NCBI GenBank assembly: GCA_943354075.1
Contig: CALRBL010000008.1
Location: 1 to 12,228, forward strand
Origin: Candidatus Nomurabacteria bacterium
Lineage (GTDB): Bacteria > Patescibacteriota > Minisyncoccia > Phycocordibacterales > CALRBL01
Direction: 5' to 3'
DNA: 12,228 nt
The notes under the pieces are model-generated. The model did no database searches. It was not told the origin of the DNA and worked only from the letters and a program-made list of their open reading frames with translations. Positions 6,142 through 11,573 of this stretch are shown here, piece by piece. A program made the position numbers and the translations under genes. Position 1 is the first letter of the stretch, and each line of letters begins with the position of its first letter.

Positions 6142-7089
6142 ATGATACCTTACAAACCATACGCAGAACGCCCTGTTTACGGGGCATATCACACCCTTCT
6201 CCGGGATGTCCTGGAAAATGGTCTCGACAAGACGCCCATCCATGCGTCACTAACTCAAAACCAAGGTTCGGGACACCAGACCGTACGCGAACTCACAGGT
6301 AAGATGCTGGAATTCAACATGGCGAACGGCTTCCCCGTCCTCCCGATCCGCGATCTCTCGAAATCATTTAGGGGATCTCTCGGAGAGCTCATCGGTTTCA
6401 TCAACGGCGCCACCACTCTCGAGGAATTGGAAAGCTTCGGCTGCCCGAAAGTCTTCTGGGAACAATGGGTGACCAAAGAAAAATGCGCCGTGTGGGGGTT
6501 GCCGGAACATCATCTCGGACGCGGATCCTACGGAGCATCTCTTGCACACTTCCAAATGGGAGAAGGTGAGAAATTCTTCGATCAGATCGTCGCGCTCGAG
6601 AAACAACTCCGCAACCTGCCACAGCTCCGGACCCATGTCATCACGACTTGGAATCCGGCGCTCTCGATGGGAGACAAGGATCAGGGTTTCAGTCGTGAAG
6701 TAGTGGTCGCACCTTGCCATGGTAATTTTGTGCACTTCACTCTCTTCCCTAATCAGAAGGAGTTGCATCTTACACACACACAGCGCTCTGCTGATGTGCC
6801 GGTTGGACTTCAATTCAACCTGATCGAATGGGCGGCGCTAGGACTGATGGCTGCACACCTTATCGGCTACAAGTTCACTCGCTACACACACTTCCTGTCG
6901 AACCCGCAAATCTACGACATCCAGTTCGACTCCGTTAGTGAGTTACTCTCTCGTGAACCTCGCCGTCTCCCGACAGTCAGGATCAAGGAAGATTGCACAG
7001 CGAAATCGTTCAAGGATTTCCGCGTCACGGATTTCGTACTCGAAGACTACGAGCCACACGGATGGATGAAAATCCCAACTCCCAATTAG
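6142..7089 (+). CDS. thyA: Thymidylate synthase, divergent
   Basis: This enzyme would methylate dUMP to dTMP with 5,10-methylene-tetrahydrofolate, releasing dihydrofolate. The 315 residues keep the nucleophile (APCHGNF, Cys192), QRSADVPVG (Arg215, Ser216, Asp218), the Asn226 that selects dUMP over dCMP, a Tyr in GSYGASL (130), and the C-terminal DFVLEDYEPHGWMKIP. Several normally invariant positions differ. The RTGTGT phosphate loop is absent (QNQGSGHQT stands there), and the GDxHxY block is SNPQIY, so the dUMP-contacting His is Gln. The fold assignment is firm; activity on dUMP is inferred. The gene is visibly richer in GC than the flanking minus-strand genes, and the HIT gene follows after one base. 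Confidence 0.9.
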   Translation: MIPYKPYAERPVYGAYHTLLRDVLENGLDKTPIHASLTQNQGSGHQTVRELTGKMLEFNMANGFPVLPIRDLSKSFRGSLGELIGFINGATTLEELESFGCPKVFWEQWVTKEKCAVWGLPEHHLGRGSYGASLAHFQMGEGEKFFDQIVALEKQLRNLPQLRTHVITTWNPALSMGDKDQGFSREVVVAPCHGNFVHFTLFPNQKELHLTHTQRSADVPVGLQFNLIEWAALGLMAAHLIGYKFTRYTHFLSNPQIYDIQFDSVSELLSREPRRLPTVRIKEDCTAKSFKDFRVTDFVLEDYEPHGWMKIPTPN

Positions 7090-7090
7090 A

Positions 7091-7540
7091 ATGAATGAAC
7101 CACACGTCAACTTAAGTAATGCGGGTAGGCCGGGTGACGATACGTATAAAAAAGTCATCGAGGAAATCAGCGGGCATAAAGTATGCCCTTTCTGTCAGGA
7201 GTATCTCGCCAACTACCACAAGAATCCCATCCTGAAAGAAGGGAGGAACTGGCTTGTGACGGCGAATATGTACCCGTATGACAATGCGAAGCATCACTTC
7301 CTATTCATCCACAAATCGCATATTGCGAACACGGAAGACATGCCGGCGGAATCATTCGCCGAACTGCAGGAACTAATCGCGTGGATCGTGAAAGAGTACA
7401 AGTGCCCAGGAGGAACCTTAATGATGCGATGTGGAGATATGGCGCTCACAGGAGCGACCGTGGCGCACATCCATGCACACTTCATCGTTGCTGATTACGA
7501 AAACAAAGACAGGAAACCGATACTGGCTCGCGTCGGATAA
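7091..7540 (+). CDS. HIT-family hydrolase or transferase
   Basis: A histidine-triad nucleotide-binding protein of 149 residues. The catalytic motif is AHIHAHFIV (His126, His128, His130), with an upstream CPFC (32-35) that with later His residues suggests the zinc site found in many HIT proteins, and a conserved beta-strand block KHHFLFIHKSHI. Family members cleave or transfer nucleoside phosphates (Ap4A, AMP-lysine, nucleotidyl groups). The exact substrate cannot be read from the sequence. It starts one base after the thyA stop, implying co-transcription and translational coupling. Like thyA it is fairly rich in GC. A hairpin spans its stop codon. Confidence 0.9.
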   Translation: MNEPHVNLSNAGRPGDDTYKKVIEEISGHKVCPFCQEYLANYHKNPILKEGRNWLVTANMYPYDNAKHHFLFIHKSHIANTEDMPAESFAELQELIAWIVKEYKCPGGTLMMRCGDMALTGATVAHIHAHFIVADYENKDRKPILARVG

Positions 7541-7550
7541 AAGCGAGCCA
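7524..7550. repeat. Hairpin across the end of the HIT gene
   Basis: TGGCTCGC (7524-7531) and GCGAGCCA (7543-7550) form an 8-bp stem with an 11-base loop that includes the stop codon. Neither strand has a T-run, so it is not a classical intrinsic terminator. It may protect the 3' ends of the two convergent transcripts. Confidence 0.6.
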
Positions 7551-7557
7551 AAGTCTG

Positions 7558-8394
7558 CTACTTTACCAGGATTATTTCAATTCCGAATGCCTTGAGAATA
7601 TTCTCGGCGTCCAGAAGCGAATACCCTGTAGAGTAGTAGACTTTTTTTATACCCGCCACAGCCGCAAGCTTTGCACATGTCGGACATGGGAATGTAGTGA
7701 CGTAAAGAGATGCACCATCGATAGAAATACCTTTTCGTGCGGCTTCCGCAATTGCGCGAGCCTCACTATGGATGGCGGTCGAAAGATCAAAGCGAATACC
7801 TGCGTCAAAATTGCTCCGGGGGTCACCAAAACTATCCATGGTGAAATCGGAAGGAAGATGACAGTTGAATCCTGTCGTTATCACCTTTCCATCTTTAACG
7901 AGCAGTGTGCCGATCTGTCTCCACCAATCAGAACTCTTTTCCGAAAGCGTGTGAGCCTGACCAATTAATTCCCTATCGACTTCTTCGTGAGAGATGATAC
8001 GATCCGCAGGCACTTCAAATTCAGTGGTGGAAATTTGTCTATTCCACCGAAGAAATACATTTTCGAAATTAACCTTTCGTTCAGAAAAATATTTTTCAGA
8101 AATAGATTTTGTAATCTCATCATCAGGCATGACCACTTCAAGATCGGTAGGAATGTCTTTTATATTCTCTCTAGTAAGTTCGACGACATCATTAAAAATC
8201 TCCAAACTTACAAGCATTTTTTTGAGTTCATCAAAATCAGGAGTACGAAGATCGCGTTCAATGTGTAGAAAGTCGGAAATAAAATCCTTTCCAATCACAT
8301 ACAAACTTCCAGGATATTTCTTAAAAAAATTAATGTACCCAATATGTATAGCGGGAACAAGCGTCACTACTGCAAACTTTTTATCATTAAGCAT
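7558..8394 (-). CDS. dCMP deaminase-like protein with N-terminal nucleotidyltransferase-like domain
   Basis: The C-terminal half (about 145-278) is a zinc-dependent cytidine/deoxycytidylate deaminase: TAIHSEARAI with His209 and Glu211 (HSE in place of HAE), and FPCPTCAK with Cys237 and Cys240. By homology it would make dUMP from dCMP. Residues 1-130 look like a cytidylyltransferase-fold domain: VPAIHIGYINFF resembles the HxGH region but ends in Tyr20 rather than His, LYVIGKDF resembles the second strand, and RQISTTEF resembles the ISTT motif. That domain may be inactive and serve to bind nucleotide. The gene overlaps the upstream cytidylyltransferase-like gene by eight bases (ATGCTTAA), so the two are probably translationally coupled. 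The deaminase call is firm; the N-terminal call is inferred. Confidence 0.85.
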   Translation of the reverse strand: MLNDKKFAVVTLVPAIHIGYINFFKKYPGSLYVIGKDFISDFLHIERDLRTPDFDELKKMLVSLEIFNDVVELTRENIKDIPTDLEVVMPDDEITKSISEKYFSERKVNFENVFLRWNRQISTTEFEVPADRIISHEEVDRELIGQAHTLSEKSSDWWRQIGTLLVKDGKVITTGFNCHLPSDFTMDSFGDPRSNFDAGIRFDLSTAIHSEARAIAEAARKGISIDGASLYVTTFPCPTCAKLAAVAGIKKVYYSTGYSLLDAENILKAFGIEIILVK

Positions 8395-8986
8395 TTTTGA
8401 TCTTATTGAGAAAATCAGTAGTAAGTTTGTTCACTTCGCGAGCCAATTCTTCAGCGCCCTCGATAGTGAGGTTACGAATGCGTGCGGTCGTCGATGTTGT
8501 AGCCTGAGGAGGAAGTACCACTATCTTTCCACAATGAGGTTTGTAAACGTCTCGCAATTCTTTAGTGAAATCTTTAGTACCTTGAGAAGCTACGTACACA
8601 TCTGGCTTCACAAGACGAATGAGGTCGCCAATATCATCTTTTACATCCCGAATCACAAGCACATCAACAGAACGAAGATGTGCCAACATATTAAGACGTT
8701 CACTCTGAGGCACGATCGGACGATTTGGACCTTTTCGTTTTTTTGTCAGTGCATCAGAATCGACTCCAACAATGAGGATGTCTCCGTGTGATCGGGCAGC
8801 TTCGAGATATTTAGCATGACCTTCATGAATAAGGTCGTAAACTCCTTGAGTGAGAACTATTTTATAACCTCCCTGTTTTAGGTATTTTACCAATCCATCC
8901 AATTCCTTGTGACTAGAAACAAGCCGGTTTTTGAGGTTTGATTCCTGCTTGAAGATATCTTTAACATTGCGGGTTGCCTGTGCCAT
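8387..8986 (-). CDS. Cytidylyltransferase-fold nucleotidyltransferase (HldE/RfaE C-terminal type)
   Basis: 199 residues with a hallmark VLTQGVYDLIHEGHAKYL (HxGH at 54-57), LIVGVDSDALTKKRKGPNR (71-89), an SERLNML helix (96-102) and TTSTTARIR near 163-171, which corresponds to the ISTT loop. Relatives attach AMP or CMP to sugar phosphates, glycerol phosphate or cofactors; the best resemblance is to the heptose-phosphate adenylyltransferase type. The substrate cannot be told here, and its partner gene encodes a nucleotide deaminase, so a nucleotide-related role is possible. The ATG at 8986 falls within the -10 box of the divergent dihydrofolate reductase gene. No Shine-Dalgarno is seen. Confidence 0.85.
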   Translation of the reverse strand: MAQATRNVKDIFKQESNLKNRLVSSHKELDGLVKYLKQGGYKIVLTQGVYDLIHEGHAKYLEAARSHGDILIVGVDSDALTKKRKGPNRPIVPQSERLNMLAHLRSVDVLVIRDVKDDIGDLIRLVKPDVYVASQGTKDFTKELRDVYKPHCGKIVVLPPQATTSTTARIRNLTIEGAEELAREVNKLTTDFLNKIKNA

Positions 8987-8989
8987 AAT
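8961..8989 (+). promoter_or_regulatory. Promoter of the dihydrofolate reductase gene
   Basis: TTAACA (8961-8966, 5 of 6), exactly 17 bases, then CATAAT (8984-8989, 5 of 6). Initiation near 8996 favours the ATG at 9003 over the in-frame ATG at 8988, which lies partly inside the -10 box. The promoter lies wholly within the first codons of the divergent nucleotidyltransferase gene. Confidence 0.6.
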
Positions 8990-9002
8990 GAGCCCAGTCT
9001 AT

Positions 9003-9482
9003 ATGATTTCCCTCATCGCAGCAATCCAGAAAAAAGACCGTGGAATAGGGCTTAAAAATGAGCTTCTTTTCAGGATTTCAGACGATCTTAAGCGCTTCAA
9101 GGCACTCACTTCGGGTCACCCCATCATCATGGGGCGAAAGACCTTCGAATCTATTGGCAAGCGTCCCCTTCCCAATCGCACCAACATTGTCATCACAAGA
9201 CAAGAACTTTCTCAAGAAGGAGTAGTGTTTGTACATTCCCTTGAAGAAGCAATTGTAAAAGCAAAAGAAACGGACGAGAACATTTTTATAATTGGTGGTG
9301 CGGAGATATATACACAAGCACTTCCCTTTACGAATAGACTTGAACTTACGATAGTCGACAGCGACGTACTCGCAGATACTTTTTTCCCTGAATATGGAGA
9401 ATTTTCAAAAGTAATTCAAAAAGAAAACCGCTCCGATGAACAGAGCGGTCTTCAGTATGAGTGGCTTACGATTGAGAAATAA
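9003..9482 (+). CDS. folA: Dihydrofolate reductase
   Basis: This enzyme reduces dihydrofolate to tetrahydrofolate with NADPH, closing the cycle opened by thymidylate synthase. It is 159 residues, the normal bacterial size. It has ISLIAAIQKKDRGIG at the start, the active-site acid in LLFRISDDLKRFK (Asp27/28; the usual Trp next to it is missing), IIMGRKTFESIG (41-52), NIVITRQ (61-67), IFIIGGAEIYTQAL (94-107) and DTFFPEY. I chose the start at 9003 because the protein then begins at the family's usual first strand and the promoter supports it; 8988 would add five residues. It stops exactly where the convergent rplK gene stops, with no spacer. Confidence 0.95.
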   Translation: MISLIAAIQKKDRGIGLKNELLFRISDDLKRFKALTSGHPIIMGRKTFESIGKRPLPNRTNIVITRQELSQEGVVFVHSLEEAIVKAKETDENIFIIGGAEIYTQALPFTNRLELTIVDSDVLADTFFPEYGEFSKVIQKENRSDEQSGLQYEWLTIEK

Positions 9483-9908
9483 TTACTTCCCCACCTCCAC
9501 ACCCATGCTTCGGCAAGTTCCTCGAATGATGCCCATAGCGGCATCGATATCGTTGGCGTTAAGCTCGGGGAGCTTCTTCTCCGCGATAGCGCGGATCTGA
9601 GCTTCGGTGATCTTTCCTACTTTCTTAGTGAGATTGGTGCCTGACCCTTTTTCCTGACCGATTGCTTTGAGGATCATACGAGATGCTGGAGCGGTCTTAA
9701 GGATGAAATCGAAGGTACGATCTTCGTACACGTTCATAAGAACAGGTACGATTTCGTCTCTTCGGTCCTGAGTCGCATCATTGAATTTCTTTACGAATTC
9801 TCCGATGTTAACACCTGCGGGACCAAGAGCGGTTCCGACTGGGGGCGCAGGAGTTGCCTTTCCTCCAGGGATTTGTAGCTTGATTACTTTGGTTATTTTC
9901 TTTGCCAT
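9483..9908 (-). CDS. rplK: 50S ribosomal protein L11
   Basis: L11 forms, with 23S rRNA, the GTPase-associated centre that contacts elongation factors. The 141 residues are full length. It shows the N-terminal KLQIPGGKATPAPPVG proline-rich segment (11-26), LGPAGVNIGEFVKKFN, and the C-terminal rRNA-binding domain with GSGTNLTKKVGKIT and the closing MGIIRGTCRSMGVEV. In most bacteria rplK follows nusG directly and is followed by rplA. Here a NYN-domain gene stands between nusG and rplK, and rplA is not downstream, since the next gene is the convergent dihydrofolate reductase. Confidence 0.98.
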   Translation of the reverse strand: MAKKITKVIKLQIPGGKATPAPPVGTALGPAGVNIGEFVKKFNDATQDRRDEIVPVLMNVYEDRTFDFILKTAPASRMILKAIGQEKGSGTNLTKKVGKITEAQIRAIAEKKLPELNANDIDAAMGIIRGTCRSMGVEVGK

Positions 9909-9955
9909 TTGATTAATTTTGTTAGTCTGCTGAAGCGCGCGTAACAGTGCTAGGT

Positions 9956-9983
9956 ATATTACACGAAATATAGGGTTTGTCTA
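9956..9983 (-). promoter_or_regulatory. Possible rplK promoter
   Basis: On the minus strand TAGACA (9983-9978), 16 bases, then TAATAT (9961-9956), preceded by TG. Initiation would leave a leader of about 40 bases before the ATG at 9908. Readthrough from the NYN gene is an alternative source of rplK mRNA. Confidence 0.35.
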
Positions 9984-9990
9984 ATATCTT

Positions 9991-10613
9991 TTACCAGCTC
10001 TGTGGCTTAGTAAAATCCCCCACAGCATCAATTAAAATATGAGAAAATTGAGAAGAAATAATTGGTCCTTCTCTGACCGAAAGCTTAAAAGACGCATCCT
10101 TATTGAGCACCTTACTGAATTTATCATATGGATTCAACACTCCCACCTTAAGTCTCAGCTCCTTGGTTACTATCCTTATCGCTTCCGCTAAATCACTGTC
10201 ATTTGATACCACTATCGCCGTATCAAATTTCTTATGATGCGCATCGTTCACGAGATGCACAGCAATATTTACGTCTGTTCCTTTTTCTTCAGGCACCTTA
10301 GCGAGCACGCAAACTTCTGGAGTTACCTGTATCTTTACCTGTTTAGTAATGAAATTACCTTCAATAATTTCTACAGACGGCAAAGTACACAATGCTCTAA
10401 AATATAACTCTTGCCTTACAGGTTTGCTTTCATCACGCTTGCCGGACACGACCGCAGTAAAATATTTTATTTTCTGGATATCATTATACGGAAACACCTT
10501 AGACAACCATCTTTCCAAATCCAACCATTTACAGCCTTTTGGTCTCGATTTCAAAAAGCCGTAATAGAGATTGAAACTGTCTATATAAATATACGTTTTT
10601 TCTTTTTATCCAT
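9991..10613 (-). CDS. NYN-domain (LabA/DUF88-like) protein, apparent frameshift in an A-tract near the start
   Basis: This is a putative PIN-like ribonuclease. It keeps the acidic motifs of the family: YIDSFNLYYG at the N-terminus, KGTDVNIAVHL in the middle and VVSNDSDLAEAI after it. The catch is the start. The frame carrying YIDSFNLYYG has no ATG, GTG or TTG between its upstream TAA (10608-10606) and that motif. The ATG at 10613 reads MDKKKKRIFI and stops. One extra A in the six-A run at 10596-10601 joins the two frames into MDKKKKTYIYIDSFNLYYG, an ordinary NYN beginning, about 207 residues in all. Starting instead at TTG 10554 would drop the first catalytic Asp. Possible explanations are a sequencing or assembly error, a recent mutation, or slippage/-1 frameshifting. 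It sits between nusG and rplK with its own promoter. Confidence 0.75.
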
Positions 10614-10621
10614 AAAATGCT

Positions 10622-10648
10622 GAAACCACAGCTTGTGGCTGTGGTTTC
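10622..10648 (-). repeat. 11-bp hairpin in the leader of the NYN gene
   Basis: GAAACCACAGC (10622-10632) and GCTGTGGTTTC (10638-10648) pair perfectly around a 5-base loop. On the minus strand the hairpin is followed by AGCATTTT and then the ATG at 10613. The four-T run is short for a terminator, but the form fits a weak terminator or attenuator, or a structured 5' leader. Confidence 0.7.
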
Positions 10649-10652
10649 GCGG

Positions 10653-10672
10653 CCTATCCCCGAAGCGATAGG
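10653..10672 (-). repeat. Second hairpin in the leader of the NYN gene
   Basis: CCTATC (10653-10658) and GATAGG (10667-10672) pair across an 8-base loop. An alternative pairing of CCCC (10658-10661) with GGGG (10671-10674) exists. This looks like a short palindromic unit that could recur in the genome. Confidence 0.5.
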
Positions 10673-10684
10673 GGTTAGATCTCT

Positions 10685-10712
10685 ATATTATCTTTTTAAG
10701 AACTCGTGTCAA
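10685..10712 (-). promoter_or_regulatory. Promoter of the NYN gene
   Basis: On the minus strand a consensus TTGACA (10712-10707) is followed after 16 bases by TAATAT (10690-10685). The transcript would begin near 10678 and carry both leader hairpins before the ATG at 10613. It begins 21 bases after the nusG stop, so the NYN gene, and perhaps rplK, can be transcribed apart from secE-nusG. Confidence 0.5.
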
Positions 10713-10732
10713 CCGAATCCTTTATCTTTATT

Positions 10733-11275
10733 TTAGATCTTCCTTACCTGCAAGAAGTCGAGCTCTACCGGTGTCTCTCGTCCGAACATTGAGACGAGGA
10801 CCTTTACCTTTCCACGTTCAGTGTCCACTTCGGAAACCTTTCCTTCGAAGTCTTTGAATGGTCCATCAGCAATAGTCACAGCATCGTCGATAGCGAGATC
10901 AATAGCATGCTTGGTATCCTTTCCACCCATACGCTTGAAGAGTGTTTCCACTTCTCCCTTTTCAAGAGGCACAGGGTACACACCAGAACCAACGAATCCT
11001 GTCACACGAGGAGTGTTGCGGACCACGTACCATGAATCATCAGTAACGATCATGTCCACAAGAATATATCCGGGGTAGATTTTTTCTTCTTCTTCTACAC
11101 GCTTGCCGGCTTTAACTTTGATAACTTTTTCGGTTGGAACGATAACACTGAAAATACGATCCTCCATTCCGAGGGATTCGATACGCTGCTTGAGGTTGCG
11201 AAGAACGGCGTTCTCGTATCCTGCGTAGGTGTGGATAGCATACCAATTTCGTTCTCCTTCTGCTTGTTTAGACAT
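10733..11275 (-). CDS. nusG: Transcription termination/antitermination protein NusG
   Basis: NusG binds RNA polymerase and links it to Rho or to the ribosome. The 180 residues match the family. The N-terminal NGN domain begins WYAIHTYAGYENAVLRNL (12-29) and includes YPGYILVDM and VVRNTPRVTGFVG. The C-terminal KOW domain has DGPFKDFEGKVSEVD and ends PVELDFLQVRKI. The start at 11275 follows the secE stop by nine bases, the classic secE-nusG pair. No Shine-Dalgarno precedes it. Confidence 0.97.
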   Translation of the reverse strand: MSKQAEGERNWYAIHTYAGYENAVLRNLKQRIESLGMEDRIFSVIVPTEKVIKVKAGKRVEEEEKIYPGYILVDMIVTDDSWYVVRNTPRVTGFVGSGVYPVPLEKGEVETLFKRMGGKDTKHAIDLAIDDAVTIADGPFKDFEGKVSEVDTERGKVKVLVSMFGRETPVELDFLQVRKI

Positions 11276-11284
11276 AGTAATGGA

Positions 11285-11467
11285 TTATTGAATGACGTTC
11301 TTGATAATGTACTCGGAAAAAATGTAGTCGAAGAGACCAAGAAGAGCTGCTACGAGAATAGAAACAATGATGACGGCTAGGGTATAGATAATAGCCTGGC
11401 GCATAGAAGGCCAGGTAACATGCTTCATTTCGATCTTTGTTTCTTTGAAATAGGTGATGAGGCTCAT
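11285..11467 (-). CDS. secE: Preprotein translocase subunit SecE
   Basis: SecE clamps the SecY channel in the inner membrane. At 60 residues it is the minimal single-helix form. The amphipathic N-terminal part YFKETKIEMKHVTWPS has the conserved VTWPS box before the membrane helix (about 25-47, IIYTLAVIIVSILVAALLGL). The start at 11467 lies six bases after a TATACT box, so the message may be leaderless. It is directly upstream of nusG, as in most bacteria. Confidence 0.95.
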   Translation of the reverse strand: MSLITYFKETKIEMKHVTWPSMRQAIIYTLAVIIVSILVAALLGLFDYIFSEYIIKNVIQ

Positions 11468-11473
11468 GTGTTT

Positions 11474-11479
11474 AGTATA
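11474..11479 (-). promoter_or_regulatory. -10 box of secE-nusG
   Basis: TATACT (11479-11474) lies six bases before the secE ATG. No convincing -35 is seen at 16-18 bases. The upstream terminator separates it from the SIMPL gene, which supports a new transcript starting here. Confidence 0.45.
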
Positions 11480-11491
11480 AATCGGCTAAAG

Positions 11492-11519
11492 AAAAACCCC
11501 TCGGAGGAATCAATAGGGG
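11492..11519 (-). terminator. Intrinsic terminator after the SIMPL-domain gene
   Basis: On the minus strand CCCCT (11519-11515), a 13-base loop, AGGGG (11501-11497), then five T (11496-11492). It ends the transcript of the 11574 gene before secE. The stem is short but GC-rich and the T-run is immediate. Confidence 0.65.
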
Positions 11520-11573
11520 CTTTTCTTATACTATCACCGACATGACCGCCACGCAAGTTAGTGTACAGTTAGA

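Noticed and set aside
6364..6813. 149-codon minus-strand frame inside thyA
   Set aside because: It lies opposite the conserved thyA sequence. Its open length reflects the higher GC of that gene.
7987..8791. Long plus-strand reading frames opposite the deaminase and nucleotidyltransferase genes
   Set aside because: They have low-complexity composition rich in Ser, Phe and Ile with no motifs, and lie opposite two well-supported genes.
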